DNA from: Ulva prolifera
Lineage: Eukaryota; Chlorophyta; Ulvophyceae; Ulvales; Ulvaceae
Direction: 5' to 3'
Assembly (NCBI GenBank): GCA_023078555.1
Contig: CM041200.1
Location: 6,797,361-6,861,360, forward strand
Length of the DNA: 64,000 nt
Shown: positions 1-11,700 of the stretch, piece after piece
Numbering within the stretch: the stretch's first letter is position 1
Layout of the letters: every line of letters starts with the position of its first letter
Position numbers and translations under genes: made by a program
Notes under the pieces: model-generated
Told to the model about the DNA's origin: nothing
Database searches by the model: none
The model's input: the letters and a program-made list of their open reading frames with translations, nothing else

Positions 1-298
1 TCTTGCGTTATGTGGACTAGTCATGATCATGTTTCGTGCACACCAATTCGAATGCACCACCGCGACGTGTCTCAGGTGCAGTGATGCATTAAAAGCACAG
101 CGCGCTGCAGCGCTCGAGTCTGGGGACATGCGCCCTGTCCCGCGTAGGAACGAACTGGTTGTCGATATGTCTGCTAGGCACACATGAAAATTTCATTTGG
201 ACTCAAATCGCAGCGTCATGGCAACACCTAGACATGCGCTGTGCTGATACTTGTGCATCTAGGGGGCACATCACACAAGATACCCATTCGTGTGAGCC
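1..298. other. Left-edge sequence without a recognised gene
   Basis: No convincing coding stretch, repeat or RNA gene is visible. It directly precedes the ATG at 299 and probably holds the promoter and 5' leader of the next gene. Confidence 0.4.
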
Positions 299-3200
299 AT
301 GCCAAGTGACGATGAAAGCATCGCGTGTGAAAATGAATTCTTTCGGACAGGCCATGGCAAGTCGGTGCGGATCGTCTCTTGGAGCCCCGAGTATGCCATT
401 GTGGATGCGAGGGGCGGATACGCTTTCACATCCGATCTTATATGTAAATGATAGCCGGGAAGAATTGTTGCAGGTAGTTTCCAGCAAGGGAAGGCGGAAA
501 TGGTGCGATATTCCGAAGCGTTGGTGACATTGGCAGCTTGTGTGCAGGACCGTACAGCTGTGCTTGTGCAGGAGCAGAAAGGCCGAACGCCAACTTGGAG
601 CCATAAAACATCGACCGAAGAAGGAGTATAAGCAGCAGTCACTCGGCCAGTCCCAAGTGCGTCGCCGGGCCCTTGCTAAACCGTTTCTTGAAGCAGCTTT
701 GCAACAGAAACATCAGAACAGCAATAAACATGCAGGCAGCACTGCTGAAGCAGATCTCAAGCTCTCACTCTTCGTCATCCGCGGATATATCAGTGGAACG
801 AGATGACTGCTGCGGGGCTGTGCTTGCTCTGCAACAACAGTTGAGCAGCATAGCCGAAGAGTACGTGACTCAGGACAAGCCGCAAACAGAGAGCTCCTCT
901 CAACTTCTTCAGGATGTGTCCACAGCATGTGCCTCCAGTCTGGGGGTACTTTGCGCTTGTGGCAGGGACGTGCTGCAAGCAAAACTGCCTGCCAGTGTCT
1001 TGCAGGAGTGTAGGGACACGATTTCGCAGGCATGTATCCACACTTACATGAAAGATGTTGATATTGTTCTGTTTCGCTACATCTGCTGCGCAGATCACGG
1101 ATTGACAAGCTGCAGGTGTGCAATGAGGCTCAAGGCACAGAGATCCTTGCGCTGCTGCCTCTCGCGATTGCTGTAATGTGGCACTGTGCTCTGGAAGATC
1201 GAGTAGCAGAAGCCATAAGCAGCCTTGATCTACTTCGGCCATCCCAGAGGCTGCCTCCAGAAAAGCGCGCCCAGCTGGTATCTGGAGTGCAAGTTACACT
1301 TATTGCAGGGCATGTTGCTGTGGCTGCCACGGCAATCTGTGGTTCACGGGTACGATCACGTTCCTTGAGTGATCATGCGAGGCTGTGCTGACTCACATAC
1401 TAACTGATACCAGGGTCAATCACATTGCTGCTTCATGTGGTACAGGCATCGCAGACCCTCGCATTTTTCTGACTGTTTCCCATGAACATATTGCAGGAGT
1501 TTTGGCATTATCCTGTTCTGACAAAAGCTAGCACCTGTGTATTGACCGAAAATTGTGTATGCGCAATGTTGGGCCTCTTAGGTCACCACGGATCGATATA
1601 GCATACCACCTGGTACTCCGGATATTCGAAAGCCTGTGGTGTTGTGGATACCTGCTAGGCCAGACTGAGCAGGGAAGTGACGCTAATCCTTCGGTAAGAC
1701 GGTCGCTGTGGTAAATGTGTCTGGTTGATGAGGCTTGCTAGACTGCACATATAGTGTAGTTGGCGACTTAGCGGCTGCCTGACTAAGCCGACTCCAGATT
1801 GTGTAATGCATCAAGTGCATATGTTTCATCATCTGCGTTTTCATGGCCGTTGATGTTGTGTGTGGAAGCCTATATGTATACGTAGTGAACTGTCTGGGCG
1901 GGGGAGTCAATCTATTTCTGACACCTCGGTAATGCAGGTATGTAGTGGGTCAGAGGAGCTCAAGGTTGATACAGATAGCCAACCCATGATGCGCTACATG
2001 ATGCAAAAGCTCTACGATGTTAGCCAGGCTTTCAACAAGTCCGGCCGGAGCAAACTGCTGGTGCCAATTGATGTGGCTCTCGAGAACCATTTTGCAGATG
2101 ACAAGATCATGAAGGTGCGCCCATCACAGCATGCCCTAATGCTGCTATATACTGCAGAGCTCACATGCCATAGAGCAGTTTGTCACGTGTTTGAAGCCAT
2201 GTCCCCGGACTGGCTTGCCATGTGCTTGAGTGATGGAAGTTCATTGGGGCGTGAGTGCTGTTCCCTGACCTACGACTTATTTCCAGGTACACCTCCCATT
2301 AATGAGACGGGGTTATGCTGCCGAGGATGCTTGGCAAGCATACAAAGATGCAGGCGAGGCGCAAGCATGTGACTCAGCACCACTCACGCCACCCTCCACT
2401 GTTGTCACAAAAGGTCTGCCTTCCGTTGTCTGTTGTGCATGTATTTCCCCAGTCCATCAGTAGGATGCATGCAATTCAGTTGGCCCTGTTGATCTGAGAT
2501 CCGCCATCACATGGGACATGAGTAGTGAAAAGGTGCTGTGATGTCGGGCACGGTGAGTGTGGGTGTGAAGGCTCAAGGCGGCCCTTTCGGCTCTGTTGCC
2601 GTCGGTTTGTGCCACCATGCTCAGGGCCGTTCCAGGTTTCTGCACTGATAGTGGAAACCCCTGCCTCACATGTTGTGCTGAATATGCTTCACAAAGGAAG
2701 GCTGATCCTGAGCTAGCACTGCAATGAACCCACGCCGGCACCTGAGCCCCCTCGGCGACACCGCCGCACAGCTGTGCTGCTTCTGCGCTTGCGGTCCCGC
2801 TGACTCGTGCATCATGCATCCGCAGACAAGGAAAACAAGAGCAAGGGCGGGGCATCTGCATCGACCCGCACAGGCCAGACGCTCCGCCGCACCCGGTCAG
2901 AACCTCTGCCTGCCGCCGGAGCGGCGCTGGCCGCCAAGTCGCTGGCCGCCAAGGCGCGCGGGCTGCACCGCACCGCGTCGACAAAGCGCAGCAAGCATGT
3001 CATCCGCACCCACCATCATCTCGTCCCACGCATGGCGATGCCAGCCCAGGTGCGTGCACCTGCTCGGCACAAGGTGAAGTATCTCGTGCAGTCCGTCGCA
3101 TGGCAGACCACACACCGCAGTGGGTGTGTCCAGGGGCAGGGGGGGGGGGGGGGGGGAAGGCCTGCACAGAGCACACAGTGTGCTCATGGCAGAGTGCAGG

Positions 3201-4339
3201 CGGAGCAGTCAGGCGCTGGCATCATCAAAGATTATCGTTGCTCTGATGTACTAGTGAATTATGTTCCCACAATATGCCAGAGGCAACTCGATTGAGCTGT
3301 TCCTGCTACGGCAACAAACAAAATCAGCAATGCGCCGCTGCGGAAGTGTTGGACGCCCAGCATCATCACCTGTGGGAACAGCAGTAGCTGCTCATGACCC
3401 GATATCTGGGCAGCACCTGCCATGCCCGCAGTCCATACACATCTCCATCTCCCAATCCTGCAGGTCAGGGGCCTTGATCGGTGAAGACCGTAGGTCATGC
3501 TCCAGACAATTGTGGTCACACAATCCGGCATGGAGCTGAGCTGCCCAGCTACCTGACACTGTCATGGACTTGGGCACACCATACGTACATGCAGACCACG
3601 CCATCGTTAGCTGTGGACTGTCTCGTGTCGGTGGGCTTAAAGATTCAACACGCGTGCCGGTTGCAGGTAACGCAAAAATGCATGCCCAATGTGCCAGTGG
3701 CGAAAAGGATAAAACGATCGTCTCGAGGTCGGGGTGCTTGCCCACTGTCTGTCATCCCAGACACTGAGAAGGTGACGAGGGAGTTCTGTTGGGGTGCATC
3801 CGCAGATGCGATCAAGAAGCGTCTGGACTTCCATGCATTCGAGGACGCCCCTGTCGACCATGGAGTGCTGCATGGGGTCACTGCAGGTACAGTCACGCGG
3901 CCCTGGTGCTTCAAAGTCGCGTACGTTTGTGCGTGTCGACTGGTCTTGCCTTGTGATAAGAGCGCGAGCATCTTCCGCTATGAATTTTTGAGTGTGAGTT
4001 TGTGACGGACGCATCTGTGATTTTGGAGTCATGGCTTTGTAGTTTCATTTCTTTGTGTCCATTACTGTTTGATTCGGAATGCTCCTTATGCAGCAAAAAC
4101 TTTCCATTAACATCTTAGAGCCCGTCAATATGTGGTGTACCAGAAATGGACCGTGTCAGAACTGATGTGCTGGTCATCCTCACCATTTGGATCCTGATTA
4201 CATTGCTTTCGCTGAAGTGTCTCCGATGCCCTGCATTTTGAGCTAGGTTTGACTGAATGCAGAGGACTTCGCCCTATTCCCAGCTATGGACCTTCCAGTC
4301 ATAGCTGAGCAGAAGAAGACAATCTTCACGATGCATTAA
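299..4339 (+). CDS. Intron-rich gene (possibly two), product not recognised
   Basis: I do not recognise the product. The best-supported start is the ATG at 299. Exon 1 (299-443) and exon 2 (474-625) join in frame across a candidate intron of only 30 nt. Exon 3 (694-1065) is Ser/Gln-rich, and exon 4 (about 1116-1349) reads as an Ala/Leu-rich helical segment. Later coding-like stretches lie at about 1940-2250 (helical), 2832-3048 (basic, Ser/Thr/Arg-rich), 3667-3890 (basic then mixed) and 4263-4339. The last ends in TAA after a segment containing MDLPVIAEQ. Joins between about 1.35 and 4.2 kb are not settled, so this may be one protein of several hundred residues or two adjacent genes. A G-tract at 3139-3156 lies in a presumed intron. 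The basic, Ser-rich middle suggests a disordered, possibly nuclear protein, but that is inference. Confidence 0.4.
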
Positions 4340-4639
4340 GAAAAGGTGGAGCCAACGCATATGATGGCCTCACGCTGTGGCCCTTCGATAGATGGTAGAT
4401 TTTGATATCTGAGCTCGTATGAAGTGATGGCTTGCTCAAGAAAGCCTCGAGTGATTCACTGCGGCTCATCCTCTTCCCTGCCCTTTGATTCAATGAAGAA
4501 TCAGAAACAAGTCCATGGAGAAACAACACTTTTTGATATATCGCTGTTGCTGACTTTGCCGCCCTGAACAAGTGCAGTCGTATGGCACAGACACATAGAG
4601 CAGTAGGCCACACCACGTGGCAGATTTGTGCTGTGGTGT

Positions 4640-4945
4640 AAATCAGTAAACAATTGCCTGTGCAACATCACGCTCAATGCATATTTTATGGCCATGGAGG
4701 GTCCCAGCAGCTCCAGATATGTGATGGCTCTCCAGTTCAGGCTGGGAAATGCTTGAACAAGAGTTGTTGCGATACCTTGTTTCTTCCGTGCTTTGAATTG
4801 AGGTAATGCACCAGCCCACGACTGCAACATCACCGTCTATCTTACAGAAGAGATAGGGCCTGATGACTGTACGTTCAGCAAGCGCTACAATGTGATTCAG
4901 GGTGGTTCTTACATCTTCCGCTTCCTGGCTCGGAGTCAGTGACTA
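4640..4945. other. Coding-like stretch open on both strands
   Basis: On the plus strand, 4818-4942 reads as a plausible C-terminal segment (includes YNVIQGGSYIFRFLA) ending in TGA just after. On the minus strand about 100 codons are open from roughly 4945 to 4640 and also look protein-like (includes PYLFCKIDGDVAVVGWC). Neither matches a family I know, and the two readings largely exclude each other. The strand cannot be chosen from sequence alone. Confidence 0.25.
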
Positions 4946-5992
4946 CCTCGTGCGGCCTCACTGCAAACTTGGCCCCTTCTCATTCGCAGTGTGTACGCAC
5001 GTGTCACAGATCTCTAGGCCTCGAGGCCTTCGAACCCGATAAGCCGGGCGCAGGATTCACCCGAACACATGCACAAGAGCACTACACCTCAAGACAAAAA
5101 ATATCAGGCCCATTGTCATGCGAGTCACTCAATCGGGATAGTTATGAAGTAGTGTTGGAGTTTTGATAGGGTATCGGTAATGTGCCGCGTATGCGGTCAT
5201 GGCTACAAGTGCGGATGTGGTGAGGCAGCGATCTTAGCTGAGCTCGCTACACTAGGAGCAGCACCTGAACCTGTGCGCCATAAGCAGCCAATGCTTAACA
5301 GAACATCACATCTCGAACTACAGTGTTGGAAGTTACGGCCTGTAGGTGAAACACTCTGAGGGGCGTGTACTGCAAGGTCGACACCGTTCAGCATACCGTA
5401 GCAGTCAACGATTAAACACTACATAGTACATCTGAATTCTCTGTCAGTAGTGTGTTATACAACGAAGGAGGCTGTCCTTTGCAGCAGAAGTATCCCGTGG
5501 CCTCGTTGTGCGTGAACAGGTATGTTCCACACATGCGCAACACACCGGCTGCTGCATCAAGACAGTGCATTATATATATTCTAGTGGGATACCGCATAGC
5601 AGCGTGGAGGCATGTTCGCTGCCATCATGACAACCGTACGCGTGTGCCATGCCGATCCCGACGATACACGACATCCTTGGGTTCGAGCCCATACCATGCG
5701 AGTATGCTTGCATACTTATTTGAATGATGCCATGCTTCTATTTTGTGGGCTTGCAACGCAGCGGTAGACATGCCGCTGGTTGGGTGGTATCGCGCGCATG
5801 GCTTACCCGGACAGCATCAGCAGCTGATCACCGGCCCGCGACCCGCTAAACGCTGCATTGACAGCACAAATGTGGCTGCAGATCATCTACGATATGATGT
5901 GCGAGCCTTCAGTGTGGGCTTCGGGGCGCGGGGAGTTGGTGCATTCCGCGCGTCACAGCTTCACACCGGCCCAGCCCCGGTGCACGCCCGGC
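4946..5992. other. Intergenic region or 5' part of the zinc-finger gene
   Basis: No supported gene is seen. The frame of the downstream zinc-finger gene stays open back to about 5858, with an in-frame ATG near 5870, so part of this stretch could belong to its 5' end. Confidence 0.35.
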
Positions 5993-7333
5993 ATGAATTC
6001 CAACGATGACCCGCATGAAGAAGCACGGGACGATGATACTGAGGAAACATACACGCTGGCGGCCATGCTGGCGGGAGACCAGATGCCGATTGATGACAGC
6101 AAGGCAGAAGATGCCCTCGCGACCATGGTTGTGCCGCAGTCTCCAAAACATCAGCTCTCAACACATGGTTCCACAATTAATGCCATGGACAATGCGCAGC
6201 GGCGTCCGAGGATGCGGCAGAAGAGCCCTTTCAATGCACCCCTCCACCGATCCCACACTCCCTCAGTGGTCCCTTCCGCAGACATGGCCACGAACAGCGC
6301 CGCCATCGGCACAAGCTCTTCCACTGCTTCACGCTATCCTACAGCCGGGTTCGGCGTAGTGTCACAGATGCGCGCTTGCACACCCGAGCCTCGCCCTAGC
6401 CCACTCGGCCTCGGCGTCCTGTCCCAGTGTAGCCTGGCAGATGACTACACGCCACCACAGCGCCGGTTTTCAACACCTTCAGCCCCAGCTGGCCGTCGCC
6501 CTCTTTGGCCACAGATGCGCTCCTCCCAGAGAACCTACACCACTGCGAAAGCAGCCCAAATGCGACTGTGCGCTGGCCTGTTCGCACGAAAGCAAGATCC
6601 GGTGGCGCCGCGGATGTGGCCAGCAGCGGCCTCACAGGCGTGCGCCTTTCAACCTTTGCTGCGGTTGGAAAGCCATCCCGCGCGAGTCTCCATGGACTCG
6701 CTGCCCAGCTGCTCCGAGGCGACAGATGATGATGTCGAGATGTCCGACAGTTCCGAGCATTCCAGCGCCTCAGCAACCTTTCACTTCTCCAGCCGACTCC
6801 AGTCAAGTGCGTCCTCGTCAGCGATCGAGAACGCTGACATGACGGATCTCACAACCGAGGTGCCGCCCCCGAACGCATTCGTAGCCCCATGTGGCCGCGG
6901 GGATTACGGCCAGACCCCAGCGACTGGTGAAGACGTAGACATGGCAGACGGCGATGATGCGGATCAGACCGTAGTGGTCGAGGCCGGCCCCAAGGCAGGA
7001 GAGTCGCAGCCGCGGCGGCGATCCCGGCAGCAGGCGCCGAGCGTCAGCCCGAGCATGAGGGTGCAGATGGTGGCGGCGGAGGCCGCGGCGGCCGCGAGCA
7101 TCACCGCGCCGCTGCGGCGCCGATCCCCTGAGGCGGGCGCCGCCGTGTGTGAGACGCACCGCTGCCGCCGCTGCGGCTGCCTGCCGGCCGCGACGGAGGC
7201 GTCATGCCGGTCCCTGTGGACACCGCGCGCCTGCCACGGCTGCGGCACCCTGTATGCGAGCGCCGTGCGGCGGCTGCTGCAGAAGCCGGTGCGGCTGGAC
7301 GAAGGCCGCCGCCGCGAGCTCGAGCGCTGCTAG
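5993..7333 (+). CDS. GATA-like zinc-finger protein
   Basis: Open frame of 446 codons from the ATG at 5993; it extends upstream, so the true start could be earlier or on another exon. Most of the protein is low complexity: acidic at the N terminus, then Ser/Pro/Thr-rich, with acidic clusters near the middle and Arg-rich stretches after. The only clear domain is at the C terminus: Cys391-X2-Cys394-X19-Cys414-X2-Cys417, with the second knuckle reading CHGCGTLYA, like the CNACGLY knuckle of GATA fingers. A basic tail of about 29 residues follows to the TAG at 7331. GATA fingers bind GATA-containing DNA, so a nuclear transcription factor is inferred. The finger loop lacks the usual Trp-Arg context, so DNA binding is not certain. 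GC content climbs sharply toward the 3' end. Confidence 0.6.
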   Translation: MNSNDDPHEEARDDDTEETYTLAAMLAGDQMPIDDSKAEDALATMVVPQSPKHQLSTHGSTINAMDNAQRRPRMRQKSPFNAPLHRSHTPSVVPSADMATNSAAIGTSSSTASRYPTAGFGVVSQMRACTPEPRPSPLGLGVLSQCSLADDYTPPQRRFSTPSAPAGRRPLWPQMRSSQRTYTTAKAAQMRLCAGLFARKQDPVAPRMWPAAASQACAFQPLLRLESHPARVSMDSLPSCSEATDDDVEMSDSSEHSSASATFHFSSRLQSSASSSAIENADMTDLTTEVPPPNAFVAPCGRGDYGQTPATGEDVDMADGDDADQTVVVEAGPKAGESQPRRRSRQQAPSVSPSMRVQMVAAEAAAAASITAPLRRRSPEAGAAVCETHRCRRCGCLPAATEASCRSLWTPRACHGCGTLYASAVRRLLQKPVRLDEGRRRELERC

Positions 7334-8735
7334 CCGCACACCCTGTGGCGTGGCCATGGTGCCCCCCTCCCCCCCCCTGGAAGATGAGAGCTTGTGAAGA
7401 CTCTAAAAATGCATCAGTTCAGACTGCACAGGGTGTGATGTAATCCGATACATTGAGGGGAGGGGGGGGTGCCGTCTACATACGATGATGTAGAATGAGT
7501 GCATGGTGTATGGAGGAGGCGATGGAGCCTGGCCGCACCTGCGTTGTTGCCGTAGCGTGTTTGGAGCATGGAGCGACGTGTGTTGCACGGCGCCCATGTG
7601 TGGCGGCGACGAAGCAGGGCCGAGGGTGCCCGTGTGGGGTGTGTGCACGCCCTGGGCGTGATCCGTGCTGCCGTTCTCAACTAAATGCGTGGGCGATGTT
7701 GAGGTGGCTGTTGACGTGGGTCCTTCTTGGCATAGTGTTGAGCGTTGTCGAATGCCCAGTGTGGACACCACAGCCCGTGCCGGGGCATTGTGATTGTGTG
7801 AACAGTGAGCAAGAGGCTGTGACAACCTGAGGGATGGTGTCGCAGAAATAAAGCAGCACCAGCGCTGTTGATGAGGAGAGCGGTGAGGGATGGTGTGATG
7901 GCTGGTGCAATACGAGTGGCCGTGAGAGTGGGATGTCATCCTGTGGGATTTACCGCCTGACCACGATGGGTTCGTGAGGGGCTTGAGCCTCCGAGCGTGC
8001 GGCGCTAGCCTAGAGGCCTTCTGCTAGCTGGGCTGCTCATGGCCGAGCTGGCAAGGGATAGATGGTCATGGGGGAGAATTTCAGGGCTCATGATGATGGT
8101 GGACAAATAAGTGTTGCTGTCTTAGCGAGTGTAAGCTTGCAACCACAAGCATCTGCACAACCAGGGGCCTTGCAGCTGGCTGTGGCCTGTGGCAGCATGT
8201 TGCATCGTGCCATCATGGAAGGGTGCAAGGCTGATTTGCATGCCAAGATCATGAATTGTACAGAAGGTGTCATAAAGTTTCTTCCTCCGAAGGTTTCTGG
8301 GAACAATTTGATCACCTTCACTAGAACAACGCTTACAAGAGAGACCAACGCTCGTAAGTGGCTGAGGTGACTCATGTCCACGCGCATTTGAACAGCGCTC
8401 CAAGAAGCTCCAGGGAAGTTTGCCTTGGCTGGCGTGATTGAGCATCCAAACGGAAAGAGTCAGGTACATACAATTTTTGTGATCTGCCGTACGCTTCCCG
8501 ACGCCTGTGTTCACATTGATCAGCGTGTTGTGATCCCTGCGTTCCGAACGATGCGTGCTGCTTGCTGGAATTGAGTACGGTACAACTAGGTTGCCGAATA
8601 CGTGTCGCACAGTGATGAGCACCGTTACAGCACATCACGTGGCAGAGTTTGTGTTGTTTCAGGCCTTTTGAACGTGGCGGTTGTTTAATCGGCAGCGTGA
8701 TAGGCCTTTTCGGATTTCCAGCACGGACCGCCATC
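7334..8735. other. Intergenic; possible unassigned exon at about 8060-8360
   Basis: Mostly noncoding, with a short G-rich run near 7458-7470. The plus frame at 8062-8370 stays open and looks mildly protein-like, but it has no clear splice partner or family match. Confidence 0.3.
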
Positions 8736-11700
8736 ATGATGTGCAATCGAGTCCTTAAAGGACACATAAACACTCTCGGCTCTTGCCTGAAGCAGGAAAC
8801 GCACGGCGCTTTGAGCCGGCGTGCAAGAGCTAGCGCAGCACCTCTGCCATACACGTTCAGAGCGCAGTGCCACCCAGGTGTGCTGGCCCTCGCACGAAAG
8901 CACCCACATTCCGTTCATCATTGCCGCCAGGATGCGCGAGCTGTAAATTCACTGACACCAAGCGTCTACGCCCCCAGGTATGGAGGAAGTTGTTGCAGAG
9001 GAGCTGCGCCATCCCTCCATCAAAGCCAAGGGCATCGACTTCATCCCGATGAAAGCCGGAGTCGAATTCAGGTACCGTCCTTCTCGGGTCATCGTCTCAC
9101 GAACAACTGCCTCGTGCCACGTACATCCAGCACACTCCAGCAGCAGTGTCTGAACAGGCATCGCCCGCTCCTGCAGCGGCGCTTCCATGCAGACAGCCTA
9201 CGCGGCATGTGTGAGGCTCAGGGCAGCTCTGCGAGTGCTCCATCTGCTCAGCATCCAGGAGATGAACCCACACGGGCAGGGCTATGAGGAGCTGTATGGG
9301 GCGATCCGGAGGGCTGCGCCTTGGGAGGAGATGGTCCGCCCGGGCATGACCGTCGGCGTTGAGCTGCGGCTGCGGAGCTGCTCCGACTGGAACCACTCCA
9401 CGGCCGCACAGCAGTGCGTGCAGAACGCGATCGCTGACGCAGTGCGGGACGCCGGGTGCGCTACGCCGCCTGCGCCTCCGCCGGGAGCTGAGCCTCGCAC
9501 CGGGCCTCTGCTGGATGGTGCAGCCTCGCCATGCATGCATGCCCGCATTCCACCACTGCATGCGCCGATGATATGGGCCCCGCTAGCAGCTGCGGCTGCA
9601 ATGACCCGCTTTTTGTACCTCCACAGCCCGATCACCTCCCTGATGCGATGCTTGTTAGATTGTTTTGACTCTGCCATGCAAAGGCCACAGCTCCTTGCGT
9701 TATACGCGCGACCACCTTCATGCATGGCAAGAGTCATCTCCGATAGGGGATCAACGGCCGTTACATCACTAATCGCTGCCGCTCCAGCAACCGTTAGTCA
9801 TGCATACCCGCACCTGCGCAGCGCCTGTGTGGCGGCAGCGCCGGCCTGGCCCTGTTGACGGCGGCGCGCGTGCGCAGGGGCGAGAAGCCGGGGCGGGCGC
9901 GGGGCCAGGAGGAGGCGTCCCTGCAGCTGTTTGTCACGATGTTCCAGGACGAGGTGAAGGTGTTCCGGGACGTGTCGGGGCGCTCGATGCACCGGCGTGG
10001 CTACCGGGGTGTCGTGCACCGCGCCGCGCTCAACGAGGCCGCCGCCGCGGGCATGCTCCTCACCGCCGGCTGGCCGCAGCTCGCCGCGAACGGTGCGGGC
10101 CCCGTCACCGCAGTGCGGTGCTGGCACGGCCTCCACATGCATGCTGAGGCCGTGCCAGCACCGCGCCTGAGCTCATCGGCAGAGTTTGCGCATGTTCACA
10201 GGTGTGGGGAGCCGTGCCCTCCTGCGAAGGGGCGCATGTCACATCCCAACGATTGTTGATGGGATCGTCTCCCATGCTCACTGCTGTCCCTCCACGCAGA
10301 ACATCACCCCCACACTTCCCGTAAGCACCATCCGCGCAGCGCCGCACCACTGCACACCCAGTCTGCGTGAGGTTGTGGTGCAGGCGGCAAGCTGGTGGAC
10401 CCTATGTGCGGCTCGGGCACGCTGCTGGCGGAGGCGGCGCTGATGGCGCACGGCGTCGCGCCCGGACTGCTGCGCCAGCACTGGGGGCTCACGGGCTGGC
10501 ACGATTTCGACGAGGCGGCGTGGCGGGCCGTGCTGGAGGAGGCTCGCGCCGCCACCTCCCGCTCTTTCGACGGCGTCATCGCCGGCTGCGACGTGCATGA
10601 GGTGCCCCTCCCCCCCACTCCCCCCTCGCGTGCCAATGCATGGTCGGCTGTGTGCTGTGACGTGTCAAATTGCGATGGCAGATGTTGGATCTACTGGCGA
10701 GGCACACCGCGTGGCCACAAGGCCACAGACTAGACAGACACGCCGATGCCTGCTGACCGTGTGAGAACAGCGTCGATGGCATTGGCACCAGGGCTCTACA
10801 GGCCGTTTTTCCGTTGTCTGGAAAACCGAAGCCAAACCCCTTTTTTGGTCGGGCTGGACCCTCCATGCAGCATGCTGGATGTCGGGGTTTTCCGCCGACC
10901 CCTCAGGTTCCGTCGGGTGTCACAAAAACAAGTTTCGGGTGACCTGTATTAGGACGCGCTCATGCACTGTTGATTCGGATGAGATTCGGTTTTGGTGTTT
11001 GTCTGCCTCCGTCCACTCTTTTGTAAGAAGTACGCGCTCATGCAGTGGGCAGTGTTCCCGCCTGCACAGATATGAAAGCTGGTACTGCAGCAAGAATCCT
11101 TACTGCTGGCGATCACGAACTCTCTTTTCAGGCAATCGTGGCAGATCGCCTGAGCGTTCTGCAGCTATTTTCTTCGAACGACTAGCTTCGTTGCTGCCTT
11201 GGTCGGCTGATGCAGAAGTTTTAGCCGTGCGGTTAGGCCCTCGACCAGTGAACCCGAACTCATGCAAGGTCATTCTCGCAATGCGCAAGCAGCAAGCAAC
11301 ACTGTTGTGACTCAACTGGGGACTACTCTTTCATTGTAGTATGTATCCTGTGCCTTCAGGCCCGCCAAGCTGTCGGGACCAGGGCCGACAGGATTTCGGG
11401 ATCCCGATAAGCTGTCGGGGTTTGTCGGCGGTCCCGAAAAGCACCATTGGCGGCCCCCCTCTGGCTTGTCGGGAACAGCGACAACTCGCTTCGCTCGCTG
11501 TCGGTTTGTTTGCCCTTTTCCATTTTTTTTTCAGGAAACCGACCGGGATGTAGAGCACTGATTGGCACTCAACCCCGCTGGCTCCCTGAAAGCCATCACA
11601 CGCGCAAGTGGGTTGGTGCAATTCAATGCGTAGCGAACACCCGAGGCCATGCATGCACACCGCGGTCAACAGGAGGCGGTGCTGTAGGGTGCGCTGAGCC

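Noticed and set aside
5670-5705. tRNA-like T-arm (GGGTTCGAGCCC)
   Set aside because: The five-pair T stem is not complete and no acceptor, D or anticodon arm could be placed upstream.
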